64,000 bases of DNA from an uncultured Acetatifactor sp. (GTDB taxonomy: Bacteria > Bacillota > Clostridia > Lachnospirales > Lachnospiraceae): positions 1 to 64,000 of the forward strand of contig CANREV010000013.1 in the NCBI GenBank assembly GCA_947629645.1, read 5' to 3'. Made by a program: the position numbers and the translations under genes. This document shows positions 15,535 through 24,537 of the stretch, piece by piece. The notes under the pieces are model-generated. The model was not told the DNA's origin and made no database searches. It saw only the letters and a program-made list of their open reading frames with translations. Each line of letters starts with the position of its first letter. Within the stretch, counting starts at the first letter, position 1.

Positions 15535-17313
15535 ATGGAAAAATGGTATGTGTCGGCTAAAAAGGCCGATTTTGAAAACTGGGCGGAGGAATTTGGAATC
15601 AGTCCCGTGACGGCGAGGATCCTGCGCAACCGTGATCTGACAAAAAGCGAGGAAATACGGAAATTTCTCTACGGCACGTTAAAGGACTGTTACTCCCCCT
15701 GGCTGTTAAAGGATATGGACAAAGCGGTGGACCTGCTTTTGGCAGCGGTGGAAGAAAAGACGGCCATCCGCGTCATCGGCGATTATGATGTGGACGGGAT
15801 CTGTTCCTCCTATATCCTGACGAGAGGTTTGCAGCTTTTGGGGGCAAGGGTGGATACCGCCATCCCCCACCGGATCCATGACGGATACGGTTTAAACGAC
15901 CATCTGATCAGGGAGGCGAAAAAGGACCGGATCGGTATGATACTGACCTGTGACAACGGCATCGCTGCCGCGCCCCAGATCGAGCTTGCCAACTCTTACG
16001 GTATCAAGGTGATTGTCACGGATCACCATGAAGTTCCCTTTGTCCGGGAGGAAAATGCGCGGGGAGAAGAGGGGAAAAGGCAGGTGCTTCCCCCCGCGCT
16101 GGCCATTGTGGATCCCAAACGGGAAGAATGCCGTTATCCTTTTCCCGGAATCTGCGGCGGCGTGGTGGCGTATAAACTGATTCAGGCGATAGCGGAGAAA
16201 ACAGGAAACGAGGAACTCAAAGAAGCCCTGGAGGAATTTCTGGAACTGGCGGCGCTTTCCACTGTCTGCGATGTGATGGAATTAAAGGACGAGAACCGGA
16301 TCCTGGTAAAAGAAGGGCTTGCGCGTATGAAAAATTCCCGCAATCCGGGGCTCCTTGCGCTGATGGAGGTAAACGGCATAGAGCCGGAAAAACTGTCCGC
16401 CTATCATCTTGGGTTTGTGCTGGGGCCCTGTCTCAACGCCACGGGGAGGCTGGACACCGCAAAGCGCGCGCTGGAGCTTTTGCAGAGTACAACAAAGGCG
16501 GAAGCGATGAGCGCGGCCAGGGAGCTGAAAGAACTCAATGACAGCAGGAAGAATCTGACGCTTCAGGGTGTGGAGCAGGCGAGACGCTATATTGCGGAGC
16601 ACGGGATAGAACGGGATAAGGTGATGCTGATCTTTCTGCCGGATGTGCATGAGAGCCTTGCGGGAATTATCGCCGGACGGATCCGGGAGCAATACAATCA
16701 TCCCGTCTTTATTCTGACAAGAGGCGAGGAGGGAGTGAAAGGATCCGGACGCTCCATCGAAGGGTATCATATGTATGAGGCTATGACGGCGGTAAAACAG
16801 TATTTTATCAGATTCGGCGGACACAGGCTGGCGGCCGGACTGTCCATGCGGGAGGAGGATATCGAACCGCTCAGGAAAGCGCTGAACGAAAAGGCGCCGC
16901 TTGCAAAAGAGGATTTTATCCCTAAGGTGCACATCGATGTGCCCATGCCTTTGATCTATGCGGATCAATCCCTGGCGGAGGAACTGGAACGGCTGGAACC
17001 CTTTGGGGCAGGAAATCCCAAACCTCTTTTTGCCCAGAAGGAGCTGATCTTTCAGGCGGGATTTAAGATGGGGGCAAACAAAAGCTGCGCCAGATTCCGG
17101 GTGCGGACGCCGGAAGGAGAGGGCAGGCAGCTGGTATACTTTGGGGATCTGGAAAAATTCGGGGCTTTTTTGAACCAAAAGTTCGGGGAGGGGAGCGAGG
17201 AAGCGCTTTATCTGGGAAAGGGCGTTTTTAGCGTGTCCGTAGTTTATCAGCTTGGCAGAAATACCTACCGGGGAATGACGCAATTACAGTATATCATGCA
17301 GTATTATTGCTGA
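15535..17313 (+). CDS. recJ: Single-stranded-DNA-specific 5'-3' exonuclease RecJ
   Basis: A 592-residue enzyme that degrades single-stranded DNA in recombination and mismatch repair. DHH domain: GDYDVDGICS at 82-91 and TDHHEVPFV near 162 carry the metal-binding aspartates and histidines. DHHA1 domain: GSGRSIEGYHMYEAM and the RFGGHRLAAGLSM loop. A C-terminal OB-fold-like region follows. ATG 15535 is chosen because the protein then begins MEKWYVSAKK like other RecJ proteins and has a purine-rich site upstream; an in-frame ATG at 15484 would add 17 atypical residues. Confidence 0.95.
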   Translation: MEKWYVSAKKADFENWAEEFGISPVTARILRNRDLTKSEEIRKFLYGTLKDCYSPWLLKDMDKAVDLLLAAVEEKTAIRVIGDYDVDGICSSYILTRGLQLLGARVDTAIPHRIHDGYGLNDHLIREAKKDRIGMILTCDNGIAAAPQIELANSYGIKVIVTDHHEVPFVREENARGEEGKRQVLPPALAIVDPKREECRYPFPGICGGVVAYKLIQAIAEKTGNEELKEALEEFLELAALSTVCDVMELKDENRILVKEGLARMKNSRNPGLLALMEVNGIEPEKLSAYHLGFVLGPCLNATGRLDTAKRALELLQSTTKAEAMSAARELKELNDSRKNLTLQGVEQARRYIAEHGIERDKVMLIFLPDVHESLAGIIAGRIREQYNHPVFILTRGEEGVKGSGRSIEGYHMYEAMTAVKQYFIRFGGHRLAAGLSMREEDIEPLRKALNEKAPLAKEDFIPKVHIDVPMPLIYADQSLAEELERLEPFGAGNPKPLFAQKELIFQAGFKMGANKSCARFRVRTPEGEGRQLVYFGDLEKFGAFLNQKFGEGSEEALYLGKGVFSVSVVYQLGRNTYRGMTQLQYIMQYYC

Positions 17314-17445
17314 TCGTTTTATACCTCTTTCAGATTTATTTCATTTTTTTCTTAGAAATTGGACACAATTTAGACACATTTATTGGGTAGTATTTATTTC
17401 AGATAGTTGATGAATTCACTATCTCCCCCTCATAAGAAAATAGCG

Positions 17446-17476
17446 AAAAGGCTTCGGCGTAAACCGGAGCCTTTTT
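17446..17476 (+). terminator. Intrinsic terminator between recJ and the convergent ABC operon
   Basis: AAAAGGCTTCGG pairs with CCGGAGCCTTTT across a short loop and is followed by T residues. The A-run on the left side means it can also act on the convergent minus-strand ABC operon. Confidence 0.8.
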
Positions 17477-17529
17477 GCTGTGTGAGGATCTCTTTGCAGC
17501 CACAGAGGGAATTTGTGGGACAACTGTAT

Positions 17530-19440
17530 TTACAGAGCGGCCGAAGCGGGGTCCGTTTCCGTATAATACTGGGCCTGCGCGTGCCACAGCTCATAATATC
17601 TGCCGTCCTTTTCGGCAAGCAGGTCGGCATGGGCGCCCCGCTGTATGATGGTTCCCTCGTGGAATACAATGATCTCATCGCAGAATTTGCAGGAGGAAAG
17701 ACGGTGGCTGATATAGACTGCCGTTTTGTCTCCCACGATCTCGTTGAGATTGGAATAGATTTCCGCTTCCGCGACCGGGTCGAGGGCGGCGGTAGGCTCA
17801 TCGAGAATGATGAAGGGGGCGTCCTTGCAGAGCGCTCTGGCAATGGCAATTTTCTGCGCTTCTCCGCCGGAAATGTTCACGCCGTTTTTATCGTAATTTT
17901 GATACAGGTAGGTTTCGAGCCCGTTGGGAAATTCTGAAAGTCTCTTTGAAAATCCCGCTTTGCGCAGGGAATCCGCTGCCAGCGCATTGTCGTAGCCGGT
18001 TTTAGAGGCAACGTTCTCGCCCAGTTTCAACGCGAAAAGTTGAAAGTCCTGGAACACTACGGAGAAGAGCGCCATATATTCCCGATAGTTATACTTGCGG
18101 ATATCGATGCCGTTTAACAGGATTTCTCCCTCGGTAGGATCATACAAACGACACAGCAGCTTGATAAAAGTGGTCTTTCCGCTTCCGTTCATGCCCACAA
18201 CGGCCAGGCGCCTGCCGATCTCAAACTTCATGCTGACGTGGCGCAGTGCGTATTGCCCGCTGCCGGGATACCGGAAGGATACATCGCGAAATTCGATATC
18301 ATACTGCCTGTCGCGGCGCTTTTCAACTGTCAGGCTGCCCTGATACATCCGGTCAGGAAGATCCAGAAACGAAAAGGTCTGTTCCAGAAAGGGGGCGTTG
18401 TTGCGCATGTCTCCAAGCTCCGCAATCAGTCTGGACACGCTGTCGGACACCTTGGTGACAGAGGCCACATACCGGGTGACGGCGCCCGGTCCGAAAGCCC
18501 CCGCCCAGGCTTTCAGGCAGACGTAGGTATAGACGATGCCGGTAAAGATTACGGAAACGGCGCCGGAAGCGGCACGGTACAATCCCATAGGGCCTCGGGC
18601 GCATTTCGCGATCGGACCGGAGGAACCGAAAGTGCCTTCCTTTTCCAGTAAAAATCTGCCGCCCATTTTATCCTGCCGATATATTCTTACATCGGCGGCA
18701 ATTTCTCTGCGGCTTTTCAGGTGGGAGAGAAAAGAGTATATCCGGTTATCTAAATTCAGGGCGCCTATGCTCAGTACCCAGTATTTGCCCGCCCGATTCG
18801 CCAGCATCGGCGCAAGATAAGTGATCGCCAGCATGACCGCGATGATAAGAAAGACGAACACAGGGCTGTTTAACAGAGCGTATGCGCCGGCGCTTTGCGG
18901 CACGGGGAGGAGAAACAGGGACACTGTCAACGAGACGCCGCCGAAAAGCGTGAACAGGGCGGAACATAATGCCACATAGTTCCGTAAAACCCTGTGCAGT
19001 CCCCATCCGCTATTGCCCATATTCTGGAGAATGGTGGAATGCTCTTTCAGCGTCCCGGACTGGACCAGATTCACATAATCCATTTCCAAAAGTTTGTCGG
19101 AAAGGATATGTTCTGTTTCCAGCCTGAGTCCTCTCCCGATCCCCATATTCTGCGAGTCCCTCCATCTTTTGATAAGCGCCGTTATCAGGGAAACGCCGGC
19201 GGCGGAGATGAGGGAGAGAAGCGCCAGAAAATACAGACGGTCTGTATGCTGGCCGCTTGCCAGTTCCTCCACTAAGAGGGCGGAAAGACAGATGCCTATA
19301 TAGGGGGTAAGCGCTGTCCAGACGGCGTAGATGATACGCGACAGTACCAGCTGCGGACAGCGTTTGTAGAAAAGTTTAAGCGCCCTGTGATTGAGCCTGA
19401 ACGTTTCGCTCCATGATCTGAATGGTTTATTCCGCTTCAT
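17530..19440 (-). CDS. ABC exporter half-transporter (membrane plus ATPase), second of a pair
   Basis: A 636-residue protein with an N-terminal six-span membrane domain (about 20-340) and a C-terminal ATPase. Walker A is VGMNGSGKTT, the signature NISGGEAQK, and Walker B FIILDEPTAALDP with an intact catalytic glutamate; the H-switch is YISHR. Such half-transporters export lipids, peptides or drugs and work as dimers. The ATG at 19440 overlaps the partner gene by 14 bp; earlier in-frame ATGs would extend it far into that gene. The pair likely forms a heterodimer. The substrate is unknown; the adjacent LytTR/GHKL system suggests a signalled or peptide substrate. Confidence 0.9.
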   Translation of the reverse strand: MKRNKPFRSWSETFRLNHRALKLFYKRCPQLVLSRIIYAVWTALTPYIGICLSALLVEELASGQHTDRLYFLALLSLISAAGVSLITALIKRWRDSQNMGIGRGLRLETEHILSDKLLEMDYVNLVQSGTLKEHSTILQNMGNSGWGLHRVLRNYVALCSALFTLFGGVSLTVSLFLLPVPQSAGAYALLNSPVFVFLIIAVMLAITYLAPMLANRAGKYWVLSIGALNLDNRIYSFLSHLKSRREIAADVRIYRQDKMGGRFLLEKEGTFGSSGPIAKCARGPMGLYRAASGAVSVIFTGIVYTYVCLKAWAGAFGPGAVTRYVASVTKVSDSVSRLIAELGDMRNNAPFLEQTFSFLDLPDRMYQGSLTVEKRRDRQYDIEFRDVSFRYPGSGQYALRHVSMKFEIGRRLAVVGMNGSGKTTFIKLLCRLYDPTEGEILLNGIDIRKYNYREYMALFSVVFQDFQLFALKLGENVASKTGYDNALAADSLRKAGFSKRLSEFPNGLETYLYQNYDKNGVNISGGEAQKIAIARALCKDAPFIILDEPTAALDPVAEAEIYSNLNEIVGDKTAVYISHRLSSCKFCDEIIVFHEGTIIQRGAHADLLAEKDGRYYELWHAQAQYYTETDPASAAL

Positions 19441-21277
19441 TTTCCTCATTCCCTTCTTTGTAATATCTGCTCTGCACTTCATACAGTTCGGCGTATCTGC
19501 CGCCCAGCCGCAGCAGTTCATCGTGGCTCCCTTCTTCACAGATTGCTCCGTGGTCGATCAGAAGGATGCGGTCACAGAACCGGGTGGATGCCAGACGGTG
19601 GGAAATGTAGACGGAGGAGCGGGAAGTTGTGATCTCATGGTATTTTTGGTACAGTTTTGATTCCGCAATCGGGTCCAGAGCCGCCGTAGGCTCGTCCAGG
19701 ATGATGAACGGCGCGTTTTTATAAAGCGCTCTGGCGAGCATCAGGGACTGTGTCTCGCCGCCGGAAAGCAGAACGGCGTCCTCGTACACTTCCCGGTTGA
19801 GATACGTCTCATAGCCTTTGGGACAGGACGCCACCTTTGCGCGCAGTCCGGCTTTTTCCACACATTCTTTCACCCGTTCCATATCAATGCCGGTCTCTGC
19901 CTGCGCCACATTTGCGGCAATGGTTCCCGCATACAGGGAAAATGTCTGGAACACCGCCGAAAACAGGGTGTAATAGCTTCTGCGATTAAAGGCGCGGATG
20001 TCGGTCCCATTGAGAAGCACACGGCCGCAGGTAGGATCCAGAAGACCGCAGATCAGTTTGATCAGCGTGGTTTTGCCTGCTCCGTTTAATCCTACCACGG
20101 CCAGTTTTTCGCCCGGATGCAGCGTCAGGCTGATATCGGACAAAGCATCGCTGTCCGCGCCGGGGTAGCGGAAGGAAACATGTTCCAGCCGGATTTCATA
20201 AGCGCCGTCAGGAACCGCTTCGACAGGTTTCCCTTCGTCAAATCGGAACGGTTCGTCAAAGTCCAGAAATTCGCGGACAACGGAGATATCAAGCGACTGG
20301 CGGTACAGGGTGTTGCATTCCGAGAGAATGCCGGACACCCATTCCGCAAATGTTCCCACCGCGTTAAAGAACAGAAGAAACTGTGCAACGCTTATGTCTT
20401 TGCGGACCACAAGGGCGATCAGATACGCGTACGCAACGGCGTTTCGCAGAAACGAAAGAACCAGGTCCGCGATATTGGCCCAGATATAAATGTTCTGTGC
20501 TTTTGTGTGAAACGCTTTATAGCTTAGCACCGTTTTCTGGTACAGGTCGTCAAGCCACGGACGCAGACCGAAGATGCGGATATCTGTGGCGGCGGATAAA
20601 TCTTTCGACCGGCTCAGAAGATAAGATAAATGCCGTTGATATTCCGCGCTTTCCTCGCGGTGGCGGTATTCGTAACCGTTTATCCGATTGCCGATGAAAT
20701 AACTGAGCGCCGCGGTGGAAAGAATGACGAAAAGCAATAAGGGGCGGGAGCGGATCACGGTAAACAGGCTGATACAGATTACGAAGCCTAAAAGATCGGC
20801 CGTAAGATCCGTCAGCGTTGTCCAGACCGCTTCTGTGGACTGATCATTGCCTTGGACAGACTCGCCGGATTTCGCAAGCAGTTTCTGGAAAACATCATTG
20901 TCCAGGTTGGGATAGGAAGTGGTCAGCGCTTTCTGGTTCAGAAGATGGACCAGTCTGGTCCGGACGGCTATTCTGCCAAATAAGATATTTTCTTTTACAT
21001 AGGCACAAGACGCGGACAGGATCATCATTGCCAGAACAAACCCCAGAATGGTGAGCATCAGTTCCGGGGCGGAAACATGCCTTTCCACTGCCTGAAGGAT
21101 CACAGGCACGACATATAGATTTACCAGACTGGAGGAGACGGTCAATATGGCGGAAAGCAGACCGAGCACAATGACTTTCTTTTCCCCCGAAGTCCATGCC
21201 AGCGTTATCATGTACCATGAGTTTTGCAGCATGTTATACTCAGGGGCGTGGGAATTTGTTCTTTTCTCTTTTTTCAT
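19427..21277 (-). CDS. ABC exporter half-transporter (membrane plus ATPase), first of a pair
   Basis: A 616-residue protein: a membrane domain with six spans (about 30-320), then an ATPase with Walker A VGLNGAGKTT, signature LLSGGETQS, Walker B FIILDEPTAALDP and switch YISHR. Both nucleotide sites of the presumed heterodimer keep the catalytic glutamate. No peptidase C39 domain is present, so it does not itself cleave a double-glycine leader. It starts at ATG 21277 with a GAGGAAA site. A terminator (21322-21353) separates it from the kinase gene upstream, so it needs read-through or its own weak promoter. Confidence 0.9.
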   Translation of the reverse strand: MKKEKRTNSHAPEYNMLQNSWYMITLAWTSGEKKVIVLGLLSAILTVSSSLVNLYVVPVILQAVERHVSAPELMLTILGFVLAMMILSASCAYVKENILFGRIAVRTRLVHLLNQKALTTSYPNLDNDVFQKLLAKSGESVQGNDQSTEAVWTTLTDLTADLLGFVICISLFTVIRSRPLLLFVILSTAALSYFIGNRINGYEYRHREESAEYQRHLSYLLSRSKDLSAATDIRIFGLRPWLDDLYQKTVLSYKAFHTKAQNIYIWANIADLVLSFLRNAVAYAYLIALVVRKDISVAQFLLFFNAVGTFAEWVSGILSECNTLYRQSLDISVVREFLDFDEPFRFDEGKPVEAVPDGAYEIRLEHVSFRYPGADSDALSDISLTLHPGEKLAVVGLNGAGKTTLIKLICGLLDPTCGRVLLNGTDIRAFNRRSYYTLFSAVFQTFSLYAGTIAANVAQAETGIDMERVKECVEKAGLRAKVASCPKGYETYLNREVYEDAVLLSGGETQSLMLARALYKNAPFIILDEPTAALDPIAESKLYQKYHEITTSRSSVYISHRLASTRFCDRILLIDHGAICEEGSHDELLRLGGRYAELYEVQSRYYKEGNEENEAE

Positions 21278-21321
21278 GTTTTCCTCATTTCTGCGCTGTG
21301 ATTGCGCAAATTGATCTTATC

Positions 21322-21353
21322 AAAAAAAACGTCCCCATATTATTCTGGGGACG
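21322..21353 (-). terminator. Intrinsic terminator after the GHKL kinase gene
   Basis: On the minus strand CGTCCCCA pairs with TGGGGACG across an 8-nt loop, followed by eight T residues. It sits between the kinase stop and the ABC exporter start, so part of transcription should stop before the exporters. Confidence 0.9.
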
Positions 21354-21417
21354 AATCGCCGTCTGCGGGGGATGAATTGTAATGTTGCGGCTGTTTCAAT
21401 CTTGTGATATCCGGTTA

Positions 21418-22089
21418 TTATATCTGCGGAAGCAGTATTTCCGTAGTAAAGGCGCCGTCTTCGCTGTTTCGGCTGATATATCCGTCCAGGCGCTCCACGA
21501 TGGCATCGATGCGGACCAGGCCGAAGCCGTGTCCTTCGCCCTTTGTGCTGCGGAACAGATTCCCTGTCTTTTTCAGTTTTTTCCCAGCGGTAAAGTTGGT
21601 AAAAGAGATGTAGAGCTGCGTGTTTTTCATATCCATGTATACGCGGATCTTCCTCTGATCCTCGGGAAGTTTCACGCTGGCTTCGATGGCGTTGTCGAAC
21701 AGATTCCCGATGATACAGCACAGGTCGATCTCCGATGATTTCAGCCGGACGGGGACGTGGGCATCGGCGATTACCTGAATGTTTTTTGACTTCGCCAGGG
21801 ATATTTTGGAATTGAGAATAGCGTCCGTCATGGGATTTCCTGTTTTAATGACGGTGTCAACGGTGGTCAGGTCATCGTCCAAAAGATCCAGATACCGCCT
21901 GATCGCTTCCCAGTTTTCCGAAGCCGCGTAGGCTTTCATGGTCTGGATATGGTTGCGGTAGTCGTGCCTCCATCCGCGGATCTGGCGGTACATATTGTCC
22001 ACTTCCCGATAGTGTGTTTCGATCAGTTCCTGCTGGTAGGAAGCGATCTTTTTATCGATTTTCTTTGAAAAAGTTCTCATTTGTCTCAC
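21418..22089 (-). CDS. Soluble GHKL-type sensor histidine kinase (Agr/VirS-like catalytic half)
   Basis: A 223-residue protein with only the kinase part: a coiled-coil start (residues 8-35), the phosphoacceptor His42 in GWRHDYRNHIQT, the N-box NLFDNAIEA (129-137) and the G-box GEGHGFGL near 190. The GHKL subfamily includes AgrC and other kinases that sense peptides, but those carry six membrane spans; here none is present. Signal input must come from another protein or be cytosolic. It overlaps the regulator gene by 4 bp (ATGA). The terminator after it suggests a two-gene unit. Confidence 0.85.
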   Translation of the reverse strand: MRQMRTFSKKIDKKIASYQQELIETHYREVDNMYRQIRGWRHDYRNHIQTMKAYAASENWEAIRRYLDLLDDDLTTVDTVIKTGNPMTDAILNSKISLAKSKNIQVIADAHVPVRLKSSEIDLCCIIGNLFDNAIEASVKLPEDQRKIRVYMDMKNTQLYISFTNFTAGKKLKKTGNLFRSTKGEGHGFGLVRIDAIVERLDGYISRNSEDGAFTTEILLPQI

Positions 22090-22784
22090 TCCATATTGAT
22101 AATTGCCCGATTGATGCTCTCGTAAGCGCCTCTGGGAAGAGGGATGGATGCGCCATCGCTTAGTCTGATCTCGGATTTTGTGACGCGGCTGATTTGCGTC
22201 AGGTTTACGATTACAGAGCGGCCCACACGGAAAAAACGGTCGTCCAGTTCTCTTTCCAGGCTGCCCAGGGTCATCTTCACAGTCACGTCAGCGCAGGCGT
22301 GGACGGTCACATAATTGCCGAACACTTCGGCGTACCTGATCTGACAGACAGGGATGCGGATCATTTCACCGCCGGTTTCAAAGTGCAGGATCTTCTCGTT
22401 TTTTGACAGTCTGGCCGCGGCTCTGTTAAGGACGGCATAAAGTTTTTCCGTTTTGACAGGTTTTATGAGATAATGAAGCGCCTCGACTTCATAACCTTCA
22501 GAGATATAGTCGGAATAGCCGGTGATAAACACGATCTGAACGGAATGATTGTCTTTGCGCACCTGCTTTGCCATAGTGACGCCGTCCATGGTTCCCATCT
22601 CAATATCAAGAAGCAGGATATCGTAATCGTTTTTTTCGCTGTAGTGGAACAGAAAGCTTTCGGCGGAGGCAAAGGAGGATATCCGGACAGTATGCCCTGC
22701 GTCCGCGGCCCAATGCTTTACCATATCCGCGATCAGCTGTCTGTCCGCATCAAGGTCATCGCAGACCGCAATCTTGTAATTCAC
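22086..22784 (-). CDS. LytTR-family response regulator
   Basis: A 232-residue protein. The receiver domain (1-120) has CDD at 8-10, the phosphorylated Asp60 in ILLLDIEM, and the conserved Thr/Lys ends FITGYSDY and YLIKPV. The LytTR DNA-binding domain (about 135-232) has IRYAEVFGNYVTVH, LDDRFFRVGRSVIVNLTQI and SIPLPRGAYESI. LytTR regulators bind paired direct repeats and control virulence, bacteriocin or export genes. The GTG start at 22784 has GGGGGTGG upstream. The likely cognate kinase is the coupled GHKL gene, and a likely target is the ABC pair downstream. Confidence 0.9.
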   Translation of the reverse strand: MNYKIAVCDDLDADRQLIADMVKHWAADAGHTVRISSFASAESFLFHYSEKNDYDILLLDIEMGTMDGVTMAKQVRKDNHSVQIVFITGYSDYISEGYEVEALHYLIKPVKTEKLYAVLNRAAARLSKNEKILHFETGGEMIRIPVCQIRYAEVFGNYVTVHACADVTVKMTLGSLERELDDRFFRVGRSVIVNLTQISRVTKSEIRLSDGASIPLPRGAYESINRAIINME

Positions 22785-22900
22785 GTTTCCACCCCCTGTC
22801 TTGTTCTTTTCATTGTATCACGAACGGGCGATGGAATCTATACTGTGATGTGAAGCGGCCCGCGTCCCCGGAAAAATCTCTCCAAAAGTTTTTGCGGATA

Positions 22901-22909
22901 TGCTATAAT
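22901..22909 (+). promoter_or_regulatory. Extended -10 promoter before murE
   Basis: TGCTATAAT gives an extended -10 (TGnTATAAT). No good -35 lies 17 nt upstream, which extended -10 promoters do not require. It leaves a leader of about 110 nt. Confidence 0.5.
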
Positions 22910-23024
22910 GACTTTATTCCTGGCGGGAAGCGGCCGGAGAGAAAAAAAGGTGGTAGAAAACGGAAAATCAGAGTAAAATAAAAGGGACTTAGCCATGTGA
23001 CAGTGGAGAAACGGAGAAAAGGGA

Positions 23025-24500
23025 ATGAAGTTATCGGAATTGCTTGAAAATTTGGAGTATGAGTGCGTTCAGGGAAGTGTGGAGAGGGAGATCACAGAGG
23101 TGGTCAACGATTCCCGCAGGGTGTCTGAAGGATGTCTGTTTCTCTGTATAGAGGGCGCTAAGTTTGACGGGCACAGCGCGGCAGCGGAAGCAGTCAAGGG
23201 GGGCGCGGCGGCGCTGTTGGTCTCTAAAGCGGCAGAGGGCGTGGAGGGGACGGATGCAACGGTGATCCGCGTGAAGGATACCCGCTATGCCATGGCGTTT
23301 ATCTCGGCGGCATGGTTCGGACATCCTGCTGAGAAACTGAAAGTCATCGGTATCACCGGCACCAAGGGAAAGACCACGACCACTTATCTTGTAAAATCCA
23401 TTCTGGAGAACGCCGGATTTAAAGTAGGGCTGGTGGGGACCATTGAAACCATCATCGGCGATACCCATATTCCCGCGGAGAACACTACGCCGGAGTCTTT
23501 CGTGCTGCAGCGGTATTTTGCGCAGATGGCGGAAGCGGGACTGGACACGGTGGTGATGGAAGTGTCCTCCCAGGCGCTTTTGATGCACCGCAGTCAGGGA
23601 TTTACGTTTGATTACGGCATTTTTACAAATCTGGAACCGGACCACATCGGGCCTAACGAGCATAAAAGTCTGGAAGAATATATTGCCTGCAAGGGACTAT
23701 TGTTTCAACAGTGCAGAGTGGGAATCATAAACGGGGATGACAGCCACGCGGCTCAGGTGACAAAAGGTCACACTTGTAAACTGGAGACCTACGGTATGGG
23801 TGAAAACTGTATGCTGCGGGCGCAGGATCCGGAGCTGGTGCACACGCCCGGAGAGCTGGGAGTGGATTTCCATGTGTCCGGACTGATGGATTTTGACGTG
23901 GAGGTGCCGTTTCCGGGGCGTTTCAGCGTTTATAACGCTCTTTGCGCCATCGCCATCTGCCGCCATTTCGGAGTGGATGTGTCCACAATAAAGCGGGCGC
24001 TTCTGGGGGCCAGGGTAAAGGGCAGGATCGAGAAAGTCAAAGTCTCCGATAAGTTCACACTGTTAATTGATTACGCCCACAATGCCATGTCCCTGGAGAG
24101 CCTTCTGACAACCATGCGTGAGTATCATCCAAAGAGGCTGGTGTGTCTGTTTGGCTGCGGCGGCAACCGCGCCAGGAGCCGCCGCTATGAGATGGGAGAG
24201 GTCAGCGGCAGACTGGCGGATCTGACCATCATTACATCGGACAATCCGAGGGACGAAGATCCGCAGGCTATCATCGATGATATTAAGACCGGAATGGCAA
24301 AGACGGATGGGAAATATGTGGAGATCAGCAACCGCAGGGAAGCGATCGCCTATGCTATCTCTCACGGACAGGAGGGAGATATCATCATTCTTGCCGGAAA
24401 AGGTCATGAGGACTATCAGGAGATCAAAGGCGTGAAATATCCCATGGATGAACGGGTCATTATCAGGGAACTTCTGGACGGCGGCCTGGAACATATCTGA
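23025..24500 (+). CDS. murE: UDP-N-acetylmuramyl-tripeptide synthetase MurE (meso-diaminopimelate type)
   Basis: A 491-residue Mur ligase that adds the third amino acid to the peptidoglycan precursor. The ATP site GITGTKGKTTTT is at 109-120. The substrate loop contains NTTPES. The C-terminal domain carries SDNPRDEDP, the DNPR signature of enzymes that add meso-diaminopimelate rather than lysine. The closing GKGHEDYQEIKG is also family-typical. AGAAAAGGG precedes the ATG. priA starts 37 bp after its stop, so the two are probably co-transcribed, leading into the housekeeping cluster. Confidence 0.95.
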   Translation: MKLSELLENLEYECVQGSVEREITEVVNDSRRVSEGCLFLCIEGAKFDGHSAAAEAVKGGAAALLVSKAAEGVEGTDATVIRVKDTRYAMAFISAAWFGHPAEKLKVIGITGTKGKTTTTYLVKSILENAGFKVGLVGTIETIIGDTHIPAENTTPESFVLQRYFAQMAEAGLDTVVMEVSSQALLMHRSQGFTFDYGIFTNLEPDHIGPNEHKSLEEYIACKGLLFQQCRVGIINGDDSHAAQVTKGHTCKLETYGMGENCMLRAQDPELVHTPGELGVDFHVSGLMDFDVEVPFPGRFSVYNALCAIAICRHFGVDVSTIKRALLGARVKGRIEKVKVSDKFTLLIDYAHNAMSLESLLTTMREYHPKRLVCLFGCGGNRARSRRYEMGEVSGRLADLTIITSDNPRDEDPQAIIDDIKTGMAKTDGKYVEISNRREAIAYAISHGQEGDIIILAGKGHEDYQEIKGVKYPMDERVIIRELLDGGLEHI

Positions 24501-24537
24501 CGAGAGGCCGCGGACGGTACGGATACGGAGGAGAGCG

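Noticed and set aside
16282..17283. A 333-codon minus-strand frame inside recJ
   Set aside because: It is the antisense shadow of recJ; the plus strand has all RecJ motifs.
21278..21417. AgrD-like signal peptide gene between the kinase and the exporters
   Set aside because: The gap holds a terminator and no small frame with a start, ribosome-binding site and cyclisable core.
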